This document shows, in pieces, positions 56,421 to 64,000 of a stretch of 64,000 nucleotides of DNA. The notes under the pieces are model-generated. The model made no database searches. It was not told where the DNA came from and was given only the letters and a program-made list of their open reading frames with translations. Made by a program: the position numbers and the translations under genes. Source of the DNA: Streptomyces albireticuli (GTDB lineage: Bacteria; Actinomycetota; Actinomycetes; Streptomycetales; Streptomycetaceae); the NCBI RefSeq assembly GCF_021228125.1, contig NZ_JAJQQS010000014.1, positions 1 through 64,000 on the forward strand, given 5' to 3'. Each line of letters starts with the position of its first letter. Position 1 is the first letter of the stretch.

Positions 56421-57667
56421 GCATCGGAACGCACGAAATCCAGAACTGGCAAGGACCTCGGCAGTACCGCAACAGCGAGAAACTGCTGGCCTCCTCCGAC
56501 CCCTATTGGCAGGCCGCCGCGGACCACGGTCTGATCGACATCCATGTCGAAGCCGAATCGAACAACCGGCTTTTCGTCCGGGAGACCGGTCATGAATTCA
56601 TCAACATGTGCTCGTGCTCGTATCTGGGTCTGAACTACCACCCCAAGGTGGTCCAGGGAGCGATCGACGCCCTGGAGGAGGCCCGCAGCCTGGGCCTCTC
56701 GCTGGCCAACACGCGCATCCGGCACGACCTGCTGTTCCGTCTGGAGGAGGAGCTCGGCGACCTGTTCGGCGCGTACATCCTGCCCGGCGTCACCTGCAGC
56801 GTGCTCACCGCCGGGATCCTGCCGCTGCTGGCCTCCGGCCACCTGGCCCCGGGCGGCCCGCGCGTGATGGTCTTCGACCGCATGTGCCACTTCTCCATGG
56901 CGTACGTGAAACCGATCTGCGCGGACGAGACGCTGGTGCTGACCAGCCCGCACAACGACCTCGACTACCTCGAGGACGTCTGCCGCAAGTACCCGAACGT
57001 CGCCTACGTCGCGGACGGCGCGTACTCCATGGGCGGCGCGGCCGCCCTCGACGGACTGCGGGAACTCCAGGAGCGCTACGGACTCTTCCTCTACCTGGAC
57101 GACTCCCACGGACTGTCCATCTTCGGCGAGCGCGGCGAGGGCTACGTCCGCTCCCACCTCGGCGTCAACCCCCTGACCATCCTCGTGGCGACCCTGAGCA
57201 AGGGGTTCGGCTGCGGCAGCGGGGCGGTGGCGATGCTGGGCGACCGCAAGGCCCAGAGCCTGCTCATGCGGCACGCGGGACCGGTCGGCTGGTCGTCGAA
57301 CATGGAGATCCCCATCGTCGGCGCGGCGCTCGCCTCCGCCGAACTCCACCGCTCCAGCGAACTCGGCGAGCTGCAGCGCCGCCACCAGAGCAACATCGAC
57401 TACTTCGACGAGCTGTTCCCCACCGCGCACGCGGGCAACGGCCTGCCCGTACGCCGGATCGATGTCGGGGACGCCGACCGGGCGGTGAAGCTCTCGGCCG
57501 AGCTGTACCGGCGCGGTTACTACAGCTCCGCGGTGTTCTTCCCGATCGTCCCGCGTGGCGAGGCCGGTCTGCGGATCATGCTCCGCGCGGACCTCGGCCG
57601 GGAACAGATCGCCGCCTTCGTCGAGGACGTCAAGGACGTCACGGGCGTCACGGGCGTCGGCGGCTGA
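56417..57667 (+). CDS. PLP-dependent alpha-oxoamine synthase
   Basis: A 416-residue enzyme of the alpha-oxoamine synthase family (8-amino-7-oxononanoate / 2-amino-3-ketobutyrate type). The PLP lysine is Lys262 (ATLSKGFGCGSG); DDSHGLSIFG (228-237) and DGAYSMGG contain the cofactor Asp and His. These enzymes condense an amino acid with an acyl-CoA, releasing CO2, to make an alpha-aminoketone. The N-terminal 60 residues differ from the primary-metabolism members. GTG 56417 overlaps the aldolase stop; the next gene (MaoC) starts 58 nt after its stop. Confidence 0.85.
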   Translation: MSIGTHEIQNWQGPRQYRNSEKLLASSDPYWQAAADHGLIDIHVEAESNNRLFVRETGHEFINMCSCSYLGLNYHPKVVQGAIDALEEARSLGLSLANTRIRHDLLFRLEEELGDLFGAYILPGVTCSVLTAGILPLLASGHLAPGGPRVMVFDRMCHFSMAYVKPICADETLVLTSPHNDLDYLEDVCRKYPNVAYVADGAYSMGGAAALDGLRELQERYGLFLYLDDSHGLSIFGERGEGYVRSHLGVNPLTILVATLSKGFGCGSGAVAMLGDRKAQSLLMRHAGPVGWSSNMEIPIVGAALASAELHRSSELGELQRRHQSNIDYFDELFPTAHAGNGLPVRRIDVGDADRAVKLSAELYRRGYYSSAVFFPIVPRGEAGLRIMLRADLGREQIAAFVEDVKDVTGVTGVGG

Positions 57668-57724
57668 GCCCTGAGCGGGAGAGTCCCGGGGACGCGGAGA
57701 GAGAGAAGGGGGAAGAGGGGGAGC

Positions 57725-58255
57725 ATGGACGAACCATCGATCACCGGCTACCGGCGCGTGGGCGAGCAGCGGTACCGCGAGCAAGTCGGGTTCCACTTCG
57801 AGGACTTCACCGTCGGCGACGTCTTCGAGCACCGGCCCGGCCGCACGGTCACCGAGATGGACAACGTCCTGATGAGCATGCTCAGCATGAACGCCGCGCC
57901 GCTGCACATCGACGCGGCGTACTGCGCCGGGACCGCTTGGGGCCGCCCGCTGGTCTCCAGCCTGGTGACGCTGAGCATCGTGGGCGGCATGGCGGCGCGC
58001 AGCACCAGCGGGCGGGCGATCGCGAACCTGGGGTGGGAGCACATCCGGCTGCCCGCCCCGGTGTTCGCCGGCGACACGCTCTACGCGGAGAGCGAGATCC
58101 TCTCCAAACGCCTCTCGCGGAGCCGCCCCGGAGAGGGCATCGTGGGCTGTCGTACGACGGGGACCAAGTCGACCGGAGAGGTGGTGCTGACCTTCGAACG
58201 GAGCTTCCTCGTGCCGACACGCGAGAAGGACATCGGCGACCTGACAGGCTACTGA
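57725..58255 (+). CDS. MaoC-family dehydratase
   Basis: A 176-residue single hot-dog MaoC protein: FHFEDFTVGDVFEHRPGRTV, MNAAPLHIDAAYCAGTAWGR (catalytic His/Asp region) and HIRLPAPVFAGDTLYAESEI are diagnostic. It is close in style to mesaconyl-CoA hydratase/beta-methylmalyl-CoA dehydratase halves. In this operon it would dehydrate the aldol product of the aldolase, giving an unsaturated CoA ester. A good GGGGAG precedes ATG 57725. Confidence 0.85.
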   Translation: MDEPSITGYRRVGEQRYREQVGFHFEDFTVGDVFEHRPGRTVTEMDNVLMSMLSMNAAPLHIDAAYCAGTAWGRPLVSSLVTLSIVGGMAARSTSGRAIANLGWEHIRLPAPVFAGDTLYAESEILSKRLSRSRPGEGIVGCRTTGTKSTGEVVLTFERSFLVPTREKDIGDLTGY

Positions 58256-58316
58256 CGAGCACCCCCACCGACCACGGACGGCCCACCGGCCGGCTACTGA
58301 CAGGCTGCGGACACCC

Positions 58317-59537
58317 ATGGGCAACCCCTACGGCAAGATCCTCTCCGTCGCCGGGGCACCCGGCTTCGTCGCGGCAGGCTTCGTGGCCCGGCTGGCGCAC
58401 CTGATGACGGTGCTGGGCACGGTCTTCCTCGTCTCCTCGGTCACGGGCTCGTACGGTCTGGCCGGCCTGGTCTCGGCCGCGTACGCGCTCACGTACTCGG
58501 TGGCGAGTCCCCTGCTCAGCCGCCGCGTGGACCGGCAGCGGCAGAGCAGGGTGCTCGCCGTCACCACGCTCGCCAACGCGGTGAGCCGGGCCGGGTTCCT
58601 CGTCGCCGTCCGCCTGGAGGGCCCCGACTGGAGCCTGGTGCTGCTCTCCGCGCTGTCCGGCGGCACCATGCCGGCCATCGGCTCGCTGGTCCGCGCGCGC
58701 TGGAGTCACCTGCTGCACGGCTCGCCGCTGCTGCACGCCGCTCTGGCGTTCGAGTCGGTGGTGGACGAGGTGATCCTCGTCGCCGGTCCGATCGCGGTGG
58801 CCGTGCTGGTCACCGGTGTCGACCCCATGGCGGGGCTGGTGCTGGCCCTGGTCTGCACGGTCGTCGGGCAGACCGCGCTGGCCCTCCAGCGGGGCACCGA
58901 GCCGCCGGTCGCCGACGCGGGGCGGCACGGGCGCGGCACCGCGCTGACGACACCGGGCCTTCCCTGGCTGATGGTCACCTTCATCGCCGTGGGGACGGCC
59001 GGGAGCGTCATCGACCTGGGGGTCGTGGCGTTCACGGAGGAGCACGGGGCGAGGGCGGCGAGCGGATGGGTCCTCGGACTCCTCGCGCTGGGCAGTGCCG
59101 TGGCCGGTCTCTGGTACGGCGCCCGCCCGTGGTCGTCCCCGCCGGAGCGCCGGCTGGCCGCCACGCTGCCGCTGTTCACGGGCGGCACGCTGCTGTTCGC
59201 CGTCGCACCCGGCGTGGCCTTCCTGTTCCCGGCGGCGGTCCTGCTGGGGCTGACCATGGCCCCGGCGCTGATCGCCGGATTCTCGGCGGTCGAACGCCAT
59301 GTGCCCCGGCACCGGCTCACCGAGGGAATGGCCCTGGTCACCACCTCGATGGGCATCGGCATCTCCCTCGGCTCCGCGACGGCGGGCAAGGCCGTGGACC
59401 TGTGGGGCCCGCGGGCGGCCCTGGGGTGGGCCGGCTGCTGGGCCGCGGCGGCGGCACTCGCCGGCCTGGTGACGGCCCGGCGCCTACGCCGGGCGACCGC
59501 GGCCGCCGGGGAACGTGAACACGCCCGGACGGGGTGA
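58317..59537 (+). CDS. MFS exporter
   Basis: A 406-residue major-facilitator protein with 12 helices; LLSRRVDRQRQSRVLAVTTL is the cytosolic loop 2-3 signature and VRARWSHLLHGSPLLHAALA follows helix 5. The C-terminal half ends GISLGSATAGKAVDLWGPRA. It is last in the aldolase operon (62 nt after MaoC), so it probably exports the pathway product and may confer self-resistance. Substrate unknown. Confidence 0.8.
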   Translation: MGNPYGKILSVAGAPGFVAAGFVARLAHLMTVLGTVFLVSSVTGSYGLAGLVSAAYALTYSVASPLLSRRVDRQRQSRVLAVTTLANAVSRAGFLVAVRLEGPDWSLVLLSALSGGTMPAIGSLVRARWSHLLHGSPLLHAALAFESVVDEVILVAGPIAVAVLVTGVDPMAGLVLALVCTVVGQTALALQRGTEPPVADAGRHGRGTALTTPGLPWLMVTFIAVGTAGSVIDLGVVAFTEEHGARAASGWVLGLLALGSAVAGLWYGARPWSSPPERRLAATLPLFTGGTLLFAVAPGVAFLFPAAVLLGLTMAPALIAGFSAVERHVPRHRLTEGMALVTTSMGIGISLGSATAGKAVDLWGPRAALGWAGCWAAAAALAGLVTARRLRRATAAAGEREHARTG

Positions 59538-59577
59538 GCGCCGGGCGGGGGTGCCCCGGGGCGGCGAGGCCGTCGGG

Positions 59578-60288
59578 TCAGCGGACGACCTTGATGCCGA
59601 AGTGGGTGCCGAAGCCCAGGGCGAAGCCGATGGCTGAGTGCATGTGGGAGTACATCTCCATGCCTCGGGCGCACACGAGGGGGCCGAGGTCGAGGACGTC
59701 GTTCCAGCCGTAGGCCTCGAGCAGGTCGGTGACGGTCCGCTTGGCGTCGGCGTGCTCGCCCGCGATGAACATGGTGTGCTCACCACCGCCGACGGCCTTC
59801 GGGTCGACGACGGTGGCCTGCTCCTGGGTGACGAACGCCTTGACGACCTTCGTGTCCGGCAGCGCGCGCTGGATCCGCTCGCCGAGGCTGTCGATGTCGC
59901 ACGGGTCGAGCCTGGGCATCACGCCCCACGGGGTGGGCCACGGGTGCTCGAGGTCGGGGTTGTAGACGAAGGGCACCGCGTAGTCGACGAGCGTCTTGCC
60001 CGCCAGTTGCCCGGCCGCGGCCGACAGGGCGGCGACCGCGTTGTGGCCGTCGATGCCGTTGATGACCAGCTCGGCCCGCTCGGCCGCGTCCGCGAAGGTG
60101 TGCAGCTCGACGCCGGGGTGCTCGGCGAGGAAGGACGCGAACGGCGGGGTGCCCATCATGTCGGGCTCGGTGCGCGCCAGGGTGGCCTTCGGGTCGCGGG
60201 TGCCGACGTGGACCTCGTGCCCGAGCTCGACGAGCTTGGCGATGTGGGCGCGGGCGCCGCCACCGGTACCGAGAACAGCGATTTTCAT
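59578..60288 (-). CDS. NADP-binding F420-reductase-like oxidoreductase
   Basis: A 236-residue Rossmann-fold protein. MKIAVLGTGGGARAHIAKLV carries the dinucleotide GxGxxx motif and EVHVGTRDPKATLART follows. KAFVTQEQATVVDP and the helical C-terminus match the NADPH-dependent F420 reductase/pyrroline reductase-like group. GGAGG precedes ATG 60288; longer in-frame start 60324 lies in the promoter. It diverges from the WYL regulator, which probably controls it. Confidence 0.75.
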   Translation of the reverse strand: MKIAVLGTGGGARAHIAKLVELGHEVHVGTRDPKATLARTEPDMMGTPPFASFLAEHPGVELHTFADAAERAELVINGIDGHNAVAALSAAAGQLAGKTLVDYAVPFVYNPDLEHPWPTPWGVMPRLDPCDIDSLGERIQRALPDTKVVKAFVTQEQATVVDPKAVGGGEHTMFIAGEHADAKRTVTDLLEAYGWNDVLDLGPLVCARGMEMYSHMHSAIGFALGFGTHFGIKVVR

Positions 60289-60338
60289 GGAATCCTCCTG
60301 TTTTGTGAGTGCGGATGTCTCCACACTAGGAGGACTTC

Positions 60339-60355
60339 AGGACAGCCTGTGTCCT
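60339..60355. promoter_or_regulatory. WYL regulator operator
   Basis: AGGACA-N5-TGTCCT is an inverted repeat in the 90-bp gap between divergent reductase and WYL genes, overlapping the reductase promoter. It fits a dimeric regulator site. Confidence 0.5.
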
Positions 60356-60378
60356 TTGACGCGGGCAGAGTGGAGATC

Positions 60379-61338
60379 ATGACGAGCGACATGACCGCCC
60401 GCGTACTGCGGCTGCTGTCCCTGCTGCAGACCCGGCGCGAATGGTCCGGCGCCGACCTCGCCGACCGCCTGGACGTCACCGTGCGCACGGTCCGCCGCGA
60501 CATCGACCGCCTGCGTGAACTGGGCTATCCGGTCGACAGCGCCCGCGGACACACCGGTGGCTACCGCCTGGCCCCCGGCGCCGAACTGCCACCCCTCCTC
60601 CTCGACGACGACGAAGCCGTCGCGATCACGGTGGCCCTGCGCACCGCCGCCGGCGGCCTGACCGGCATCGAGGAGAGCGCGCTGCGGGCCCTGGCCAAGC
60701 TGGAGCAGGTGCTGCCTCGCCGCCTGCGCGGCCGGATCGCCGCCCTGCAGGGTTCTCTGGCCGGTATCACATGGGAGTCCCGCGGGCCGCGCGCCGATCC
60801 GGCCCTCCTCGCGGCCCTGGCCGTCGCCTGCCGTGACCACGAGATCGTCGCCTTTGACTACGCCGACCGCCACGGTGCGACGACCTCGCGCCGGGCCGAG
60901 CCCTGTCATCTGGTCGACTCCGGGGGCCTGTGGTACCTCCTCGCCCACGACACGGGCAAGGACGACTGGCGGATCTTCCGCCTCGACCGCATCAGCGACC
61001 CCGCGCCCACCGGCCGGCGGGTCCCGCCACGCGAGATTCCCGGCGCCGACCCCGCCGCCTTCGTCGCCGCCCGGCTGTCGGCCGCTCCGACCCGCTACCG
61101 CGCCGTCGCCACCGTCCGCGCCCCCGCCGACCACGTCCGCGCCCGCACCCGGTACCTGGGCACCCGCGTCCAGCCCGTCGACGGGGCGTCCTGCCGGGTC
61201 GACGCCTCCGACGACAGCCTCCCCCGTATCGCCCGGACCCTCGCCGGCCTCGACACCGACTACACCCTCGACGCCGACCCCGACGTCCTCGACCACCTCC
61301 GCGAGACCGCCCACCGGACCTTGCGCGCCACGCGCTGA
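60379..61338 (+). CDS. YafY-type WYL-domain regulator
   Basis: A 319-residue regulator. The helix-turn-helix reads REWSGADLADRLDVTVRTVR then RDIDRLRELGYPVDSARGHT. The WYL domain (IVAFDYADRHGATTSRRAEP, CHLVDSGGLWYLLAHDTGKD) follows. WYL regulators sense small ligands or oligonucleotides through the W-Y-L strand; many control divergent reductase genes, as here. GGAG precedes ATG 60379. Confidence 0.85.
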   Translation: MTSDMTARVLRLLSLLQTRREWSGADLADRLDVTVRTVRRDIDRLRELGYPVDSARGHTGGYRLAPGAELPPLLLDDDEAVAITVALRTAAGGLTGIEESALRALAKLEQVLPRRLRGRIAALQGSLAGITWESRGPRADPALLAALAVACRDHEIVAFDYADRHGATTSRRAEPCHLVDSGGLWYLLAHDTGKDDWRIFRLDRISDPAPTGRRVPPREIPGADPAAFVAARLSAAPTRYRAVATVRAPADHVRARTRYLGTRVQPVDGASCRVDASDDSLPRIARTLAGLDTDYTLDADPDVLDHLRETAHRTLRATR

Positions 61339-61405
61339 CCCGGACGGCGGCTCTACAGACGCGTCACCCGCCGGAGCGGTCCGGACTCCGGGCGTGAGCC
61401 GCCCG

Positions 61406-61428
61406 CCGCCGCGAGAGGGCCGCGGCGG
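61406..61428. terminator. Bidirectional hairpin between convergent genes
   Basis: CCGCCGCG and CGCGGCGG form an 8-bp stem with an AGAGGGC loop, between the WYL gene and the convergent vWA gene. Confidence 0.55.
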
Positions 61429-61450
61429 AACGGATGCGCACGCCCTCGTC

Positions 61451-62509
61451 TCAGAGCATGATGAGCAGGCGCGTATTCGGCTTGAGCTTCCTGTTCACCG
61501 AACGGCTCTGGACGTAGACCTCCAGCTTGGGGTTGTTCCCCGCCTTCACCGAGACGGTCCCCTGGATACCCGTACCGAACAGGAGGTTGCGCGCCGCGTC
61601 GCCCGTGTAGGCGCGGTCGGTGTCCTTCTCCACCACGATGACCTCCTTGTTCGGCTGGACCTGGGCGCGGGCGCCCAACTGGTAGTAGCAGGCGCCGCGT
61701 TCGTACGTCACGCCGGGGTGCGAGTCGACGAAGGGGCGGATCTCGGCCTCCTTGTCGACCTTCAGGAGCCGGTACTTGTTCGCCGGGATCGGTTCGAGGT
61801 TCGCCCGCACCTCGTCGATCGATATGTCCTGGCCGACGGCGAACAGATTCCTCGTGCCGCGCATGCCCTGCTCACGGGCCCGGAGGAAGCTGGTGGCGGC
61901 GGCGCGCACGGTGCCTATGGCCTCCTCGACGCCCTCCTGGGAATCCGCGTCCCAGATGGCGATGTTTCCGGCCGGGAAGCCGTAGTTCTGCGCGGTCCGC
62001 TTCGCCAGGGAGTTGGGAACGAGGATCGCGGAAGTCCAGTGGCCCGGAAGGCCGCCCATCTTCGCCGAGATCCTGTCGAGCCACGGACCGAGGACGGCCA
62101 TGTCGCCGTCGTGCCGCCTGTCGCCGCCGGAGGCGTTCTCCTCACCGTCCGTCACCACGATCTGGAGGAAGCTGTGCTCACCGTATTCCTCCCAAATGTG
62201 CCCGAGGTCGTCCAGGGACTTCAGGGATGCCTCGATGAGAGCCGTGGCGCCGTTGTTGACGCGGTACAGGCCCCGCATGGACGGCAGATGCTTCACGTCC
62301 ATGTCCCACACCAGGTTCTCCACCTTGTGGTCGAACGAATAGAGGCTGATCCGGGTCTCGTGGCCGAGGCTGTCCGACTCGGCCTTCAGTCCCGAAACGA
62401 ACTCGTCGACCACACGCACGAGTTGACTCTGGTGCGGACGCATGGAACCCGAACAGTCCACGACCAGCGCGACGTGATTCACCTTGTGCTGGATCTTGTT
62501 TGCGGACAT
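61451..62509 (-). CDS. vWA domain protein
   Basis: A 352-residue protein. A von Willebrand A domain starts near the N-terminus: VNHVALVVDCSGSMRPHQSQ holds MIDAS Asp18-x-Ser20-x-Ser22, and IVVTDGEENASGG its distal Asp. The remaining half (IPANKYRLLKVDKEAEIRPF, GTGIQGTVSVKAGNNPKLEV) is beta-rich and unassigned. It has no signal peptide, so it acts in the cytoplasm. Such stand-alone vWA proteins occur in phages and in chaperone-like systems; the partner is unknown. Confidence 0.8.
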   Translation of the reverse strand: MSANKIQHKVNHVALVVDCSGSMRPHQSQLVRVVDEFVSGLKAESDSLGHETRISLYSFDHKVENLVWDMDVKHLPSMRGLYRVNNGATALIEASLKSLDDLGHIWEEYGEHSFLQIVVTDGEENASGGDRRHDGDMAVLGPWLDRISAKMGGLPGHWTSAILVPNSLAKRTAQNYGFPAGNIAIWDADSQEGVEEAIGTVRAAATSFLRAREQGMRGTRNLFAVGQDISIDEVRANLEPIPANKYRLLKVDKEAEIRPFVDSHPGVTYERGACYYQLGARAQVQPNKEVIVVEKDTDRAYTGDAARNLLFGTGIQGTVSVKAGNNPKLEVYVQSRSVNRKLKPNTRLLIML

Positions 62510-62729
62510 GCTTCTGCTCCTTCTCCGAGGCTTGCCGAGGTGTTTTCACTCTATGAGGAGGCACTGACAACGGCCCTGGACGCACGGCGCCCGCTCACCG
62601 CATCAGCACGCCCCCCGACGCCGTGTCGCCGGAACAGCGTCCGCGTCACCGGGGCAGGCGTTCACGGCCGTTCGGCGTGCCGTACGGTTGCTCAGGCCCA
62701 CAGTCGCTCTACAAGGACGTCAGCACCTC

Positions 62730-63773
62730 ATGCGCGCCACCACTCTGCACGGCCCCTACGACATCCGCGTCGAGGAGGTACCCGACGCCCGCGTACAGGC
62801 GCCTCACGACGCCGTGGTCCAGGTGTTGCGCGCCTGTGTCTGCGGCAGCGACCTGTGGGCCTACCGGGGGGAGAGCGCCCGTCAGCCGGGGCAGCGCATC
62901 GGCCACGAGTTCCTCGGCACGGTCGTGGAGACGGGCTCCGAGGTGGGTACGGTACGCCCCGGTGACCTGGTCGTCGCTCCGTTCACCTGGGCGGACGGGG
63001 TCTGCGGGTTCTGCGCCGAGGGCTTGCCCACCTCGTGTGCCAATGGAGGGTTCTGGGGGTCCGTCGGCTCCGACGGAGGGCAGGGAGAAGCGGTCCGGGT
63101 CCCCTACGCCGACGGCACACTGGTGAGGCTGCCCGGTGAGGCCGCGTCCGACGACCGGTTGCTGACCGCCCTGCTCGCCCTGTCCGACGTCATGGGCACC
63201 GGCCACCACGCGGCCGTGAGCGCCGGCGTCCGGCCCGGCGCCACCGTCGCCGTGGTGGGTGACGGCGCGGTGGGGCTCTGTGCGGTACTGGCCGCCCGCC
63301 GCCTGGGGGCGGAGCGTGTCGTCATGCTCGGCAGGCACACCGCGCGGACCCGGGTGGCACGGTCCTTCGGTGCCACCGATGTCGTCGCCGAGCGCGGTGA
63401 GGCCGCGGTGGCGGCCGTACGCGAGCTGACCGGCGGCCATGGCGCGCACGCGGTCGTGGAGGCGGTCGGTACCGAGCAGTCGATGAAGACCGCGGTCGGC
63501 ATCGCCCGGCCGGGCGGGGCCGTCGGATGGGTGGGGGTTCCGCACGGCAGCGGCGCGGGGCTGGACATGGGGCTGCTGTTCAAGCACAACATCGCCCTGC
63601 GCGGCGGGATCGCCCCCGTACGCACGTATCTCCCGCAGCTGCTGCCTGACGTACTGTCCGGCGCGCTGGACCCTTCCCCGGTCTTCGACCTGTCCGTCGG
63701 CCTCGCGGAGGTCGCCGACGGGTACCGGGCCATGGACGAGCGCACCGCCCTCAAGGCGCTCGTCACCTTCTGA
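62730..63773 (+). CDS. Zinc-dependent alcohol dehydrogenase
   Basis: A 347-residue MDR enzyme. The catalytic zinc sits at Cys38 (ACVCGSDLWAY) and His59-Glu60 (RIGHEFLGTV). A Cys-rich lobe (GVCGFCAEGLPTSC) replaces the usual four-Cys structural zinc site with only three Cys. The Rossmann part is ATVAVVGDGAVGLCAVLAAR. The substrate is unknown. ATG 62730 is used. The 62510-62729 gap shows no other gene. Confidence 0.85.
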   Translation: MRATTLHGPYDIRVEEVPDARVQAPHDAVVQVLRACVCGSDLWAYRGESARQPGQRIGHEFLGTVVETGSEVGTVRPGDLVVAPFTWADGVCGFCAEGLPTSCANGGFWGSVGSDGGQGEAVRVPYADGTLVRLPGEAASDDRLLTALLALSDVMGTGHHAAVSAGVRPGATVAVVGDGAVGLCAVLAARRLGAERVVMLGRHTARTRVARSFGATDVVAERGEAAVAAVRELTGGHGAHAVVEAVGTEQSMKTAVGIARPGGAVGWVGVPHGSGAGLDMGLLFKHNIALRGGIAPVRTYLPQLLPDVLSGALDPSPVFDLSVGLAEVADGYRAMDERTALKALVTF

Positions 63774-63802
63774 CCCGTGCCCCCTGACCCGGCTTCAGGT
63801 CT

Positions 63803-63851
63803 GGTCCTGACTCCTGTTCAGGACCGGACGACCCCTGTTCAGGACCGGACG
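63803..63851 (+). terminator. Hairpin and direct repeats after the dehydrogenase
   Basis: GGTCCTGA (63803-63810) and TCAGGACC (63818-63825) form a stem with a 7-nt loop. CCTGTTCAGGACCGGACG occurs twice at 63813-63830 and 63834-63851 (21-bp period). It separates convergent genes. Confidence 0.5.
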
Positions 63852-63868
63852 CGGCCCGCTCCGCGGAG

Positions 63869-64000
63869 CTACCAGGACACGGGCAGGGCGTGCACGCCGT
63901 AGAAGCCCGAGTCGGCGGCCAGCGGCACGTCCTCGACGGGAACGGCCAGCTCCAGGCCGGGGAACCCCGAGACGAGGGCGCCGAGGCCGATCTCGAGCTC
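63869..64000 (-). CDS. Cytochrome P450, C-terminal fragment (cut by window edge)
   Basis: The last 43 codons of a P450 gene are visible: LEIGLGALVSGFPGLELAVP, then LAADSGFYGVHALPVSW and a TAG stop. This is the conserved C-terminal end of bacterial P450s after the haem loop (RLEL...G...L.V). The haem cysteine lies outside the window, so function is not judged. Confidence 0.7.
   Translation of the reverse strand, partial: ELEIGLGALVSGFPGLELAVPVEDVPLAADSGFYGVHALPVSW

Noticed and set aside
57725..58255. MaoC gene as part of a fatty-acid degradation operon
   Set aside because: Neighbours are a CitE-like aldolase, an AOS enzyme and an exporter rather than acyl-CoA dehydrogenases or thiolases.
1..64000. 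tRNA, rRNA, tmRNA or CRISPR
   Set aside because: No cloverleaf with a conserved T-loop, no rRNA-like block and no regularly spaced identical repeats with unique spacers were seen. The short repeats listed are too few or too short to be CRISPR.

Overview
The window is high-GC actinobacterial DNA, almost certainly from a Streptomyces chromosome. Supporting signs are GTG/ATG starts with strong third-position GC, many 4-nt overlapping starts and stops, a TTA (bldA-type) codon in one gene, and Streptomyces-typical families (streptophobe, DUF6777, family 2 encapsulin, NarL-type two-component pair, Sdp-like toxin operon). I see no tRNA, rRNA or CRISPR array.

Positions 1-4,100 are accessory DNA. The N-terminus of an IS3-type transposase lies at the left edge, followed by a three-gene graspetide (ATP-grasp RiPP) operon whose third gene is a PIMT-like methyltransferase, a small zinc-ribbon peptide, a lipoprotein and a secreted lamin-tail-domain protein.

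Positions about 4,100-21,700 form the early half of an integrated temperate-phage-like element. It reads leftward from a tyrosine integrase (20,355-21,587), a repressor, a divergent XRE regulator with an AlpA-like excisionase, and an antirepressor. Next comes a long train of tiny overlapping genes, then YqaJ exonuclease/RecT annealase, an ASCH protein, a C5 DNA methyltransferase, and a replication initiator carrying an origin-like repeat block. Small zinc-finger proteins, DUF4326, a DUF3307-like membrane protein and a toxin-antitoxin-like pair end the element. No terminase, capsid, tail, lysis or conjugation gene is present in the window. The integrase end abuts the 3' end of a chromosomal mprF-like gene.

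Positions 21,700-64,000 are chromosomal. In order: mprF plus a secreted-type esterase; a 2OG-Fe(II) oxygenase; an amino-acid permease; a membrane PP2C phosphatase; a stand-alone LanC coupled to an FxLD-like peptide; an AraC regulator and a metallo-hydrolase separated by a four-copy 34-bp repeat; a cysteine desulfurase plus family 2B encapsulin shell; DUF4331 plus an IclR-like regulator; DUF998; the DUF6777/streptophobe pair; a two-component system; a serine hydrolase; DUF1648/GntR; an SdpC-SdpA-SdpB operon behind a 38-bp perfect palindrome; an SDR; an iron-box-controlled membrane protein; a compact aldolase/alpha-oxoamine synthase/MaoC/MFS operon that looks like a small natural-product pathway; a WYL regulator diverging from an NADP-binding reductase; a vWA protein; a zinc alcohol dehydrogenase; and the C-terminus of a cytochrome P450 at the right edge.

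The best candidates for under-described biology are the aldolase/AOS/MaoC/MFS operon, the imide-type graspetide operon, the Sdp-like operon with its palindromic leader, the FxLD-LanC pair, and the G-tract/iteron block inside the element's replication gene.
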